64,000 nt of DNA from Arcobacter siniprincipis. GTDB taxonomy: Bacteria; Campylobacterota; Campylobacteria; Campylobacterales; Arcobacteraceae. Of the stretch, positions 1-8,477 are shown piece by piece (position 1 is the stretch's first letter; each line of letters begins with the position of its first letter). Location of the stretch: the NCBI RefSeq assembly GCF_048571125.1, contig NZ_CP182343.1, positions 868,001 to 932,000 on the forward strand, read 5' to 3'. The notes beneath the pieces were generated by a model that saw only the letters and a list, made by a program, of their open reading frames with translations, was not told the DNA's origin and did not search any database. The translations under genes were made by a program, and so were the position numbers.

Positions 1-255
1 AGTCAAAGATATTTTTCCTACATTTGCTCTTGCTTGAGTAACTTCAGTTAGAGTAGATTTTTCATGATCTGCATAACCTTTTACTGTTGATACTAAGTTA
101 GGAATTAAATCTGCTCTTCTTTTATATTGATTTTGAAGTTGTGAAAAAGATGCTTTTACATTTTCATCTAAGGTTGGGACATTATTAACATTTGCAAATA
201 AAATTCCAACAAATGCCAAAATAACAACACCTATAACTATTAAAAACGCTTTCAT
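1..255 (-). CDS. lemA: LemA family protein (N-terminal part, cut by window edge)
   Basis: The 85 visible codons begin with an uncleaved-looking membrane anchor (about residues 2-20, MKAFLIVIGVVILAFVGI). A helical stretch with the LemA signature follows: NVPTLDENVKASFSQLQNQY, then KRRADLIPNLVSTVKGY. LemA proteins are anchored with a short outward N-terminus and an antiparallel helical bundle; their biochemical role is not settled. The stop lies left of position 1, so length and partner genes (often a TPM-domain or peptidase gene) cannot be seen. Family call is firm from the motif; function is not. Confidence 0.9.
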   Translation of the reverse strand, partial: MKAFLIVIGVVILAFVGILFANVNNVPTLDENVKASFSQLQNQYKRRADLIPNLVSTVKGYADHEKSTLTEVTQARANVGKISLT

Positions 256-386
256 ATTAAACCTTTATTTTAAAGTATTAGTATGGTATTGAAATTTTAA
301 TTAACAAGCAATGAAAAGAGTTTTTATTTTATTAATTAAAGTGTAAGAATAAGTTATACAATAAAAATAATTGTACATAAGTTTTT

Positions 387-470
387 TGGTGCAGATGATG
401 AGATTTGAACTCACACGACTCTCGCCACGAGCCCCTCAAGCCCGCGTGTCTACCATTCCACCACATCTGC
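387..470 (-). tRNA. tRNA-Leu (anticodon GAG)
   Basis: On the minus strand the 7-bp acceptor stem GCAGATG pairs with CATCTGC. The D-arm carries TGGTAGACAC. The anticodon stem CGGGC/GCTCG (one G-U) closes the loop TTGAGGG, giving GAG. A variable arm longer than usual (class II, as expected for Leu) is followed by the T-arm GTTCAAATC. The 3' ACCA is encoded in the DNA (387-390 on the plus strand reads TGGT). GAG reads CUC/CUU codons. Confidence 0.95.
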
Positions 471-572
471 ATTTAAAATATCTAAATCTTTAATATATGA
501 TTATTTATTTTAAGTGCGGAATTATAGCAATAAAACCTTATAGATTTAATTAAAAAGAAATTTTTATGAAAC

Positions 573-625
573 TACTTGTTAAAACAATATTTGTCTTGAC
601 AAGTAATTTCAAAAAATGTATAGTA
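573..625 (+). promoter_or_regulatory. marR promoter with overlapping inverted repeats
   Basis: A near-consensus sigma-70 promoter: -35 TTGACA at 597-602, 17-bp spacer, -10 TATAGT at 620-625. Two inverted repeats cover the -35: TTGTC-TT-GACAA (591-602) and the wider TACTTGT (573-579) with ACAAGTA (599-605). Such placement suits autorepression by the MarR protein encoded just downstream (inference). Confidence 0.6.
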
Positions 626-642
626 ATGCATAAGGAGTGTAT

Positions 643-1080
643 ATGAATTTTGATATGAATAATTCCTTGGGTTTTGTTTTAAATAGAACTGCATTAGCTA
701 TGAAAACAGGGTTTAATAAGCAAATAAAAGAGTTTGATATCTCTCCTGAACAGTGGTCCTTGATTTTTAGGATTGTTGAAAATAATGGATTGACCCAAAA
801 AGAATTGGCAAGTAGTACATATAAAGACCAAGCTAATATTACAAGAAGTCTTGACAGGCTTGAAAAAAAAGGCTTTTTGACTCGATTAGTAAATAGTAAG
901 GATAGAAGAATTATAAATATTTTTTCAACATCAAAAGCAAAAGAGTTGGTTGAAATAATAGTTCCCATATCTAAACAATATAATCAACTGCTTTCAGCAG
1001 GTTTGAGCCAAGAAGAATATGAAAGTTTAATTGGCTTATTAAATAAAGTTTATACAAATATTGAAGAAGAAGGAGACTAG
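643..1080 (+). CDS. MarR family transcriptional regulator
   Basis: A 145-residue winged-helix regulator. The helix-turn-helix lies at about residues 50-75 (NGLTQKELASSTYKDQANIT), followed by the wing LEKKGFLTRLVNSKDRR, the usual MarR DxR-type motif. I chose the ATG at 643 over an upstream in-frame GTG at 637, because AAGGAG (632-637) is 5 nt from the ATG and would overlap the GTG. The gene abuts an SDR gene with no gap (TAG then ATG), so the two form an operon. MarR proteins usually repress their own operon until a small aromatic or oxidant ligand binds; the ligand here is unknown. Confidence 0.9.
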   Translation: MNFDMNNSLGFVLNRTALAMKTGFNKQIKEFDISPEQWSLIFRIVENNGLTQKELASSTYKDQANITRSLDRLEKKGFLTRLVNSKDRRIINIFSTSKAKELVEIIVPISKQYNQLLSAGLSQEEYESLIGLLNKVYTNIEEEGD

Positions 1081-1794
1081 ATGAATTTAGAGAATAAAAC
1101 TGTATTTATTACAGGTGCAAATGGTGGTTTAGGTAGTGCATTTGTAAAAGAATTTTTAAATTATAATGTTAAAAAAATATATTGTAGTGCAAGAGATATA
1201 AGTAAATTGGATTCTATAAAAAAATTATCTAATAAAATAGAATTAATAGAATTAGATATTACTAATAAAGAACAATTTAAAAGTTTAGCATTAACTATTG
1301 GGGAAATAGATATTTTAATAAACAATGCAGGTGCAAATAGTGCTAAAAGATTGTTTGATAATGAAACTTTAGATTTTGATGTAAATTTATTTGGTACTTT
1401 GAATAGTTGTAGAATTTTATCAGAAAATATAAATAATGGTGGGATTATTATTAATATATCCTCTGTATTGGCACTAATAAATCTTCCTATTATGGCTTTA
1501 TATTGTGCTTCAAAAAGTGCTTTACACTCTATAACACAAGCTTTAAGAGCAGAGTTGAAAACAAAAGATATATCAGTATATGAAGTATTACCAGGTCCTA
1601 TTGATACAACTATGTCAAAAGATTTACAAATGCCAAAGACTTCCCCTAATGATATTGTAAAGGCGACTATAAATGGTCTAAATAGTGACGAATATGAAAT
1701 ATATCCTGATTCGTTTGCAAAAGTTATAAGACAAAGATTAGAAGAAGATAGAATAAATTTAGAAAATGAATTTGCTCAATCTATAAATTATTAG
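1081..1794 (+). CDS. SDR family oxidoreductase
   Basis: A 237-residue classical short-chain dehydrogenase. The Rossmann nucleotide motif TGANGGLG starts at residue 11, NNAGAN lies near residue 80, the catalytic Ser is in the strand IISISSV-like region, and the YCASK motif supplies Tyr and Lys. PGPIDTTM after the active site matches the family's post-catalytic PG motif. The start codon directly follows the marR stop and is preceded by GAAGGAG. Co-transcription with a MarR regulator suggests an inducible carbonyl or aldehyde detoxification enzyme; the substrate is not predictable. It is a different subfamily from the SDR at 6485. Confidence 0.9.
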   Translation: MNLENKTVFITGANGGLGSAFVKEFLNYNVKKIYCSARDISKLDSIKKLSNKIELIELDITNKEQFKSLALTIGEIDILINNAGANSAKRLFDNETLDFDVNLFGTLNSCRILSENINNGGIIINISSVLALINLPIMALYCASKSALHSITQALRAELKTKDISVYEVLPGPIDTTMSKDLQMPKTSPNDIVKATINGLNSDEYEIYPDSFAKVIRQRLEEDRINLENEFAQSINY

Positions 1795-1805
1795 AAATAA
1801 AAAAA

Positions 1806-1835
1806 GGGTCAAGAGAAAAACTCTTGACCCTTTTT
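1806..1835. terminator. Bidirectional terminator, SDR / atpE
   Basis: Perfect 10-bp inverted repeat GGGTCAAGAG-AAAAA-CTCTTGACCC (1806-1830) with A5 before and T5 after, so it works in both directions between two convergent genes. Confidence 0.9.
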
Positions 1836-1864
1836 AGATTTTATTAAATCTGTAGATTTAAATA

Positions 1865-2179
1865 TTAACCTAGGAATGGATTTGCATATAATGCAATCAT
1901 TGCAACAACAAGTGCATAAATAACTTGTGCTTCGATCATCGCTAAAGCAATGAACATTGTTGTCATTAATTTTCCACCTAAACCTGGGTTTCTAGCAGTA
2001 CCAGCAATAGTTGCAGCAGCAGTATTACCCATACCAATAGCACCACCAAGTGCAGCAAGACCTAAACCAATACCAGCAGCTACTACAGAGTAAGCTTTTA
2101 GTGTTTCATTTGCAACTTCACCGTCAGCAGCGAAAGCAGCACCAGCGATAGCTAGCATTAAAAGAACGATTTTTTTCAT
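1865..2179 (-). CDS. atpE: F0F1 ATP synthase subunit c
   Basis: A 104-residue proteolipid that forms the rotating c-ring of ATP synthase. Residues 1-18 look like a cleavable signal or extra N-terminal helix (MKKIVLLMLAIAGAAFA), which lengthens it relative to the roughly 80-residue E. coli protein. Helix 1 has the glycine-rich GIGLGLAALGGAIGMG; the polar loop is R63-N64-P65; helix 2 has the ion-binding Glu83 in MIEAQVIYAL. No other atp genes are nearby, as is usual in Campylobacterota, where atpE lies apart from the main operon. SD TAAGGAT precedes the ATG. Confidence 0.97.
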   Translation of the reverse strand: MKKIVLLMLAIAGAAFAADGEVANETLKAYSVVAAGIGLGLAALGGAIGMGNTAAATIAGTARNPGLGGKLMTTMFIALAMIEAQVIYALVVAMIALYANPFLG

Positions 2180-2379
2180 TCTATATCCTTATAATATATT
2201 TTGTTTACAAAGTCTGTTCGGATAGCGTAACCAATCTATAAATAGACTAGCAATACTTACATAAATGCAAATATTTCCCTACTTGTCACTTTGTTGGGGT
2301 GTATTGTACACTCTCTTAGGTTAAATTTTCTTTATAATGAGTTTTAAAATAATTAAATTATTACATTATGTAACAAAGT

Positions 2380-4437
2380 TTAAATTAAATGTTCAGGCTC
2401 ATGCAAAAAATAGCCTTGTGCACAATCAATATCCAATGATTTTATTGTTTCAAATACTTCTTGTGAATCAACAAATTCTGCAACAACTTCTAATCCTAAT
2501 TGTTTAGCAAAGTTTACAATAGTAGAAACAGTAATAAAAATATTTTTATCTTTATGTATATTTCTAATCAAAGAACCATCTATTTTTAAAATATCTACAT
2601 TAAGTTTAATAATATATTCAAAGTTTGAATATCCTGTTCCAAAATCATCAATTGCAATTCTAACACCTAAGCTTTTCATCTTTTTTATAAAAGCTGTAAC
2701 TTTTTCAAATTCATTTATCTGTTCAGATTCAACTATTTCTAATATAATTCTTTTATTTGTTTTAGTTTCAAGTAATACATTAGTAAGATACTCTACTGTT
2801 TCTTCATTTGTAATATCTTGTATTGTAAGATTAATAGAAAAAGAGTTTTCCTTGTCTTTAAAATAATCACAAGCTAGTCTTATCATTTTTCTTGTCATAT
2901 CGTGATAAAGTCTTGCTTTTTTTGCATGCTCTAAGAAGAAGAAAGGAGATAGTATCTTATCATCTACTTCAAGTCTCATTAGCACTTCATATTTTATTTT
3001 ACCGGTTATATTATGTATGATCTTTTGGCCATAAATTAAAAGATTATCATTTTTTAAGGCATATTTTATTTTATTTGTTAATTCTACTCTTTTTTTCAAA
3101 GTATCTTTATTTTTATTTTCTAGATTCATTACAAGAGTTTTGTTCTTATCTTTTGCTTCTTGCAGAGCCATTTCTGCTTCAACTAATAACCATTCTCTTC
3201 CAGTTGAAATACCAATAGTAAAGGATAAGTTTAATTCTTGATCTTTATATGTAATAGGATTTATTTTTACTTTATCTAAGAAATCTAGGCATAAGTTTTT
3301 TAAAGACTCTGTTGAGTAGTTTCCAGAAGCCAATATCCCAAAAATATCTCCACTAATTCTGTAAACATTAATATTGTAATCATTAAAAACTGATAATACA
3401 TTTGAAAGTTCTTTTAGTATAAAATCTCCAACATCTATCCCATATACATCATTTATATCTCTAAAATGATTGATATTAATCATGGCTAGTTTAGGAAATA
3501 AAAGAATTTTAGAATCTTCTACAAGCTTTTGTCTATTTGGTAAACCTGTTAGATTATCAGTAAATTGTTTTGTGATTATTTCATCTTTTTCAAATAATGA
3601 AGTAACATCATTTCTAATGCCAATATATTCTTTTATTTCATTATTTGAATCTAAAATAGGAATAATTGTTGAGTTAACATAATAGATACTTCCATCTTTT
3701 TTCTTATTTGATATAATGCCTTTGTAAATATTTTTGCTTTCTAATATTTCCCACAAATTTTTAAAAAATTCTTTTGGAGTTTCAGGATTTCTAATTATGT
3801 TATGATTTTTACCTATTAACTCCTCTCGTGAATATCCAGAAATATAACAGAATTTATCATTTACATAAGTGATTATTCCCTTTGTATTTGTTTTTGAAAC
3901 AATTGAACTCTCATCTAAGGCTTTTTTATATTCTTCTAAAAGCATTAGGGCTTCAGCTAAATCAGAATCTTTTATATCATTTAAAACATGATTTAAACTC
4001 TCAATTTGGCTATATTTTTCTTTTAATTCTTTGTTTTTATTCTCAATTGTTTTTTCTTTTTCTTTTTCTTTTGATATATCTCTCCATCCAGCAATAAAAA
4101 TAATTTCATCATTTAAAGTAGATTTTTTCAGTGTCACTTCAACCCAAAACTCTTTATTATTTGAATCCGTATGCAACCATTCAAATCTTGAAAATCCATT
4201 ATTAGAACATTCTTGGATGAGTAATTTTTCTTTTTCTGTTGATAATCTTCCATCAGGTTGATACTTTGGAGAAATTTGTGAAGGGTGAATATTGAATAGT
4301 TCGTCTTTATTTTTCATTTTAAGTATATCAATAGCAGCTTGATTGCAATCAATAAATTTATTGCCTTTTAAAAATAAAATGGGGTCTATAGAATTTTTAA
4401 AGATAATTTCATAATAATCTATATTTTTTAGATTCAA
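2380..4437 (-). CDS. PAS-PAS-GGDEF(degenerate)-EAL protein, likely c-di-GMP phosphodiesterase
   Basis: A 685-residue cytosolic protein with no membrane segment. PAS1 spans about 10-120, a coiled coil 122-165, PAS2 about 170-282, GGDEF-like 290-445, and EAL 455-685. The GGDEF signature is SGDIF (362-366), so cyclase activity is unlikely. The EAL side looks complete: E484, N536, E567, D597-D598, K618, E654 and Q674 match the metal- and substrate-binding set. The second PAS has the GxNHxIIRNPETP motif seen in Aer-like redox sensors of this phylum. Expected role: c-di-GMP hydrolysis tuned by PAS input, with the GGDEF remnant acting as a GTP sensor or dimer element (inference). It stands alone. 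Confidence 0.88.
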   Translation of the reverse strand: MNLKNIDYYEIIFKNSIDPILFLKGNKFIDCNQAAIDILKMKNKDELFNIHPSQISPKYQPDGRLSTEKEKLLIQECSNNGFSRFEWLHTDSNNKEFWVEVTLKKSTLNDEIIFIAGWRDISKEKEKEKTIENKNKELKEKYSQIESLNHVLNDIKDSDLAEALMLLEEYKKALDESSIVSKTNTKGIITYVNDKFCYISGYSREELIGKNHNIIRNPETPKEFFKNLWEILESKNIYKGIISNKKKDGSIYYVNSTIIPILDSNNEIKEYIGIRNDVTSLFEKDEIITKQFTDNLTGLPNRQKLVEDSKILLFPKLAMININHFRDINDVYGIDVGDFILKELSNVLSVFNDYNINVYRISGDIFGILASGNYSTESLKNLCLDFLDKVKINPITYKDQELNLSFTIGISTGREWLLVEAEMALQEAKDKNKTLVMNLENKNKDTLKKRVELTNKIKYALKNDNLLIYGQKIIHNITGKIKYEVLMRLEVDDKILSPFFFLEHAKKARLYHDMTRKMIRLACDYFKDKENSFSINLTIQDITNEETVEYLTNVLLETKTNKRIILEIVESEQINEFEKVTAFIKKMKSLGVRIAIDDFGTGYSNFEYIIKLNVDILKIDGSLIRNIHKDKNIFITVSTIVNFAKQLGLEVVAEFVDSQEVFETIKSLDIDCAQGYFLHEPEHLI

Positions 4438-4595
4438 TTCAAATTCCTATTTTTATATTAAAGTAATATAACAAAATAAATATAATAATATATTAAAGTG
4501 AAAAATAATAGTAATAATCAGTTCTGAAATTTAATTTGATTATAGTTTAAACATAGTAGTGTATAATTTAATAAATAAAATATTAAGGCTTCATA

Positions 4596-6107
4596 ATGAA
4601 AAAACTTTTTTTTGGATTAACATTTTTAATTATTATTGTTCTTGTAGGAGCTTATGCTTTATTATTTACAACAACTGGTAATGGGATAGTCTCTTCATTA
4701 ATAGAAAATAAAGTAAATGAACAAAAAGATTTAAATTTTAAAATAAATAAGTTTGTATTAACTACAAAAAATATTGAGTTCGATGCCTCATTAGATAAAA
4801 ACTCAAATATAAAAATCATCGGTGATTTATTAATATTCTCAAAATCTGTTGATATCAAGTATGATATAAATATTTTGGACTTATCAAAGTTAGAAAAATA
4901 CACAAAACAAAAATTAAATGGCAATTTCAGTACAAGTGGAACACTTAAAGGTGATAGTTCTTTAGCTACACTTGAAGGTATTAGTGATATTTTTAAAAGT
5001 AGTACGGATTATAAAGTACAATTAATAAATTTTGAACCTTCTAATATCTTATTTAATGTAAAAAATGCAAAAATAGATGAGATATTACATCTAATAAATA
5101 AACCTAAATACGCTATGGGAAACATAACAATTAATGGTGATATAAAAAATGCAAAATTAGATAAATTAAATGGAAATATAGATACAAAAATCGTAAATGG
5201 ACTTGTAACAAATAGTTTAGTTAATAAAGATTTTAATACAAAATTAGTAGATAGGTTAACTTTTCGTGGAGATGTGCAAACAGATTTAGAACCAAATAAA
5301 GCTTTATCTAAAATTGATTTTTATTCAACAATGGCAAATCTTTTTGTAAAAAAAGCAGATGTTGATTTAAAAGATATGGTTATAAAAAGTGATTACTTTT
5401 TAAATATTGATGATCTTTCAAAGCTTTTTGATGTTACACAAACTAAGATAAGAGGGAAAATTGATGTTGCAGGTGATATCAAAAAAGACAAAGATTTACT
5501 TGTAAATGGTTATTCTGAATTATTAGACGGTAAATTAAGATTCAAACTATTAAATGATGACTTTTCAGCTAATATTGATGATATTGAAATTCTAAAAGTA
5601 CTACACATGCTTTATTATCCAGAAATTTTTACCTCAAAATCAAAATTGAAATTGGATTATAATCTTGCAAAACAAGTAGGTGATTTAAAAGGTGATTTAT
5701 TAAATGGGCAATTTAAGAAAAATGAATATTCGACTATAATAAATAGTTTCGCAAAATTTGATCTTACCAAAGAAGTTTATGAAAATATATCATTAGCTAG
5801 TAATATAAATAAAAATATAATCAAGTCTACGATTAATATGAAAAGTAACTTAACAACAATTAATGTTGATCCTTCTGTAATTGATACAAAAACAAAAGTA
5901 ATAGATGCTTTGGTACAAACACAAATAAAAGGAATAACTTTTGATACAAAGATATCTGGAGATATATCAAATCCAAAAGTTAAAGTTGATACTAAAAAGC
6001 TTTTAGAAAGTGGCATAAAAGAAAAAGCCAAAGAGAAAATAGAAAAAACAATAGAAAAAAAGCTTGGAGATAAAGCAGGAAATTTATTAAAAAGTCTTTT
6101 TAAATAG
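4596..6107 (+). CDS. AsmA-like / DUF748-type envelope protein
   Basis: I recognise the class rather than a specific gene. A single N-terminal membrane anchor (residues 3-25) is followed by about 450 periplasmic residues of repeated short beta-strand patterns such as DINILDLSKL, NITINGDIKNAKLDKLNG and GKIDVAGDIKKDKDLL. The segment FDTKISGDISNPKVKVDTKKL before the charged C-terminus resembles the end of AsmA/DUF748 proteins. Such proteins form beta-groove folds linked to lipid movement between the membranes. The C-terminal 40 residues are a Lys/Glu-rich helix. It is 503 residues long, preceded by TTAAGG, and convergent with a small exported protein gene. Confidence 0.6.
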   Translation: MKKLFFGLTFLIIIVLVGAYALLFTTTGNGIVSSLIENKVNEQKDLNFKINKFVLTTKNIEFDASLDKNSNIKIIGDLLIFSKSVDIKYDINILDLSKLEKYTKQKLNGNFSTSGTLKGDSSLATLEGISDIFKSSTDYKVQLINFEPSNILFNVKNAKIDEILHLINKPKYAMGNITINGDIKNAKLDKLNGNIDTKIVNGLVTNSLVNKDFNTKLVDRLTFRGDVQTDLEPNKALSKIDFYSTMANLFVKKADVDLKDMVIKSDYFLNIDDLSKLFDVTQTKIRGKIDVAGDIKKDKDLLVNGYSELLDGKLRFKLLNDDFSANIDDIEILKVLHMLYYPEIFTSKSKLKLDYNLAKQVGDLKGDLLNGQFKKNEYSTIINSFAKFDLTKEVYENISLASNINKNIIKSTINMKSNLTTINVDPSVIDTKTKVIDALVQTQIKGITFDTKISGDISNPKVKVDTKKLLESGIKEKAKEKIEKTIEKKLGDKAGNLLKSLFK

Positions 6108-6134
6108 ATTTAATTTGACAAAATTAAATCTATT
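6103..6134. terminator. Hairpin shared by two convergent genes
   Basis: 14-bp perfect arms AATAGATTTAATTT and AAATTAAATCTATT around a GACA loop. The stop codons of both flanking genes lie inside the arms. The stem is A/T-rich and the U-run is weak. Confidence 0.6.
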
Positions 6135-6394
6135 ATCTCATTACTATCTTTTGAATTAGATAGTGCAATCTGTACTATAGTTTGTTCTTTGTTTAATATT
6201 TTAATATTATTATCAGTTAGTTTCTTTATAATATTTTTCGTATCAATTTTAAATACTTCTGATAAATCTATAAGAGAAGTGTTGATAATCTTTGAATAGA
6301 GTTTTTCATCTATCTTTGTATCTTTATTTAAATAAGATGAAGAAGCAAGAGTAATAATTGTAAAAATTGTTAATAGTAAAAATTTTATTTTCAT
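6110..6394 (-). CDS. Small exported protein of unknown function
   Basis: Not recognised. It has 94 residues with a signal-peptide-like start (MKIKFLLLTIFTIITLASSS). The mature part is about 75 residues, Lys/Asp/Ile-rich and predicted helical, with no cysteine or histidine pattern. The ATG is preceded by AGGATATTAC. It converges on the AsmA-like gene and its stop codon lies in the shared hairpin. It could equally be lipid-unmodified periplasmic or anchored by an uncleaved signal. No function is proposed. Confidence 0.6.
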   Translation of the reverse strand: MKIKFLLLTIFTIITLASSSYLNKDTKIDEKLYSKIINTSLIDLSEVFKIDTKNIIKKLTDNNIKILNKEQTIVQIALSNSKDSNEIIDLILSN

Positions 6395-6484
6395 GTAATA
6401 TCCTATGTATAATTGAATTATATAGGCTAATATTTAATGAATAGTGTTGAAAAGTTAATAAATAGTTAATTGAAAAGGAAAAAA

Positions 6485-7195
6485 ATGGAACAATTAAAAA
6501 AAGTATTAATAACAGGTGGAAATAAAGGAATAGGGCTAGCAGTTGTAAAAAGATTCATTGAACTTGATTATGAAGTTGTAGTAGTAGCAAGGGATTTTTC
6601 AAATTTTGAATTTAAAGATAATAAAAAAGTTAGATGCATAGAGTATGATTTATCAAATATGGCTGGGCTAAAAGATTTAGCAAAAGAAGTAGGAGAAATC
6701 GATACATTGATTAATAATGCTGGATATATGCAACCAAAATACTCTTATGATAACTATCCTCTTGAAGCAAAAGAGCATATTATGAATGTGGATTTGTATG
6801 CTCCTGTTGAACTTATAACACTATTTAGTGAAGATATGAAAAAAAGAAATTATGGAAGAATAGTAAACACAGCATCAATAGCTGGACAAATTGGACATCC
6901 TGATATTTGGTATGGGATTGCAAAAGCAGGGCTTATAAATGCAACTAAAATTTTTGCAAAACTTTTAGGTGGACACAATATTACAGTAAACTGTATATCT
7001 CCAAGTCCTGTTGAAACAGATATGCAAAAAGATAACTCAGAAGAGAGAAAAGCAGAATTTAAAAAAGCAGTTCCTTGTGGAAGATTTGCAGAGCCAGAGG
7101 AAGCAGCTGAAGTTATCGTTTGGTTAGCTACAGCTTGTCCTGAGTATGTAAATGGAAGTACAGTTGACTTTAATAATGGGTCATATGTAAGATAA
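6485..7195 (+). CDS. SDR family oxidoreductase (FabG-like)
   Basis: A 236-residue short-chain dehydrogenase with TGGNKGIGLAVV near the N-terminus (cofactor loop), NNAGYM, a Ser in NTASIAGQIG, YGIAK (catalytic Tyr and Lys), and NCISPSPVETDM after the active site. The C-terminal CPEYVNGSTVDFNNGSYVR is the typical FabG-like ending. The ATG at 6485 has AAAAGGA just upstream; an earlier in-frame TTG at 6470 would overlap that SD and is rejected. FabG-like enzymes reduce 3-oxoacyl-ACP, but this gene is not in a fatty-acid cluster, so it may act on another keto-alcohol pair. It is monocistronic, with its own terminator. Confidence 0.88.
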   Translation: MEQLKKVLITGGNKGIGLAVVKRFIELDYEVVVVARDFSNFEFKDNKKVRCIEYDLSNMAGLKDLAKEVGEIDTLINNAGYMQPKYSYDNYPLEAKEHIMNVDLYAPVELITLFSEDMKKRNYGRIVNTASIAGQIGHPDIWYGIAKAGLINATKIFAKLLGGHNITVNCISPSPVETDMQKDNSEERKAEFKKAVPCGRFAEPEEAAEVIVWLATACPEYVNGSTVDFNNGSYVR

Positions 7196-7215
7196 AAAAG
7201 TCTTTTGACTTTTTT
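7194..7215 (+). terminator. Rho-independent terminator after SDR
   Basis: AAAAAAGTC-TTTT-GACTTTTTT, a 9-bp stem overlapping the stop codon of the SDR gene, ending in a T-run. It can also serve the convergent permease gene. Confidence 0.8.
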
Positions 7216-7279
7216 ATTGGTTGGTTTTTTATAAATTCTAAATACATTATTTCAATCTTTTTTTCTCAAAAATTTTTTA

Positions 7280-8476
7280 CTACTTCTTAAAATAAGTAAA
7301 AATAAAAAGTCCTAATATTGTAATTAATATAAAAATATTAGAAAATAAAAGAATTATGAAGAATAATAAAGTTAATAAAATAGAGCTAGTTTTTAAGAAA
7401 CCTTTTTCAAAAATTATCATTGCTGTTATTAATCCAATTATTGCATTTGATATAAAAAATCCGTCTGCAAATGCTACAAGATTATCCAAACTTATGTATT
7501 TAAAATATACTAAAAATAAGATAGATATGATAATTAAAGATAAAAAATTTAAAGCCCCAATTGGTGTTCCATTTTGCATATGTTTACTTGTGCAAGATAA
7601 AAATTTAAGTGATGAAATAAGTCTTGCTGTACCACCAATAAAAAGTATTAATGTTCCAACACAGAGTATCATAGAAACAGTAGCCAATATTATATCTGAA
7701 TAGCTTCCAAAAATTGGTTCAATAATCCAAACCAACTTAAAGTCAGTATCTTTTGGAAAATCACCAAAACATATAGAAATAGTTGTAAGTATATATACAC
7801 TTGAAACAATTATTGCTGATAACTTAACTGCATTTGTAAGCATTTTTGTTTCTTTAACTTCTTGTGAATAGTTTCCAATAACTTCCCATCCAACTATTGC
7901 CCAAAAAACAAGTATAAGTGAATATCCGAACTCTTTAAATGATATAGTAGGTATAAAGAATATAAATTTATCTATGCCTAAAAGTATATTTATACTTGAT
8001 ATAAAAAATATAAATGTAATAATTGAACTAACTGTTAACATTAATTTTCCAAGAAAGTCTATTTTAGTAAGTAGTAATATATAAGTTAAAATATAAATAT
8101 AAAATCCTAAAAGTTCTAAAGGAGTATTGGGAAAATATGCTTGAATAAATTGACCAGCAATCAATAAAACTGCGACAGACCCAAAAAATACAGCACATAT
8201 AAGATAAAAAGAAGTTAGAAGTTGATACTTTTTACCTATGGTTTCTTTTGTTGCAAGACTTACCCCTCCATCACCTGGATAAAGAATAGCAAGTCTTCCA
8301 AAGATAAGTGCAAATATAAATCCAAGACTCAAAATAATAAGCCATATAATTAAAGAAAAATTTCCAACCATATTATATAAAAGAGGGGGAAGCAGTATAA
8401 GTCCAGAGCCTAAAATTGGACCAATAATAAGTCCTGATAAAGTAAAGGTATTTAATTTTTTATTTTCTATATGCAC
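7280..8476 (-). CDS. APC superfamily amino acid permease (YjeH-like)
   Basis: A 398-residue polytopic membrane protein with about 12 hydrophobic helices. The first helix has the APC signature GLIIGPILGSGLILLPP, the unwound-helix G-S-G motif where the amino group of the substrate binds. The next segment contains GDGGVSLATKETIGKKY, typical of the loop between helices 2 and 3. General layout resembles E. coli YjeH, a methionine and branched-chain amino acid exporter. It begins right after the DMT gene ends (stop at 8478-8480, ATG at 8474-8476), so both come from one transcript headed by the AraC regulator. Exporter rather than importer is an inference from that pairing. Confidence 0.8.
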   Translation of the reverse strand: MHIENKKLNTFTLSGLIIGPILGSGLILLPPLLYNMVGNFSLIIWLIILSLGFIFALIFGRLAILYPGDGGVSLATKETIGKKYQLLTSFYLICAVFFGSVAVLLIAGQFIQAYFPNTPLELLGFYIYILTYILLLTKIDFLGKLMLTVSSIITFIFFISSINILLGIDKFIFFIPTISFKEFGYSLILVFWAIVGWEVIGNYSQEVKETKMLTNAVKLSAIIVSSVYILTTISICFGDFPKDTDFKLVWIIEPIFGSYSDIILATVSMILCVGTLILFIGGTARLISSLKFLSCTSKHMQNGTPIGALNFLSLIIISILFLVYFKYISLDNLVAFADGFFISNAIIGLITAMIIFEKGFLKTSSILLTLLFFIILLFSNIFILITILGLFIFTYFKK

Positions 8477-8477
8477 A

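Noticed and set aside
609..968. 119-codon frame antisense to marR
   Set aside because: Covers the marR promoter and coding region; no family features and no SD.
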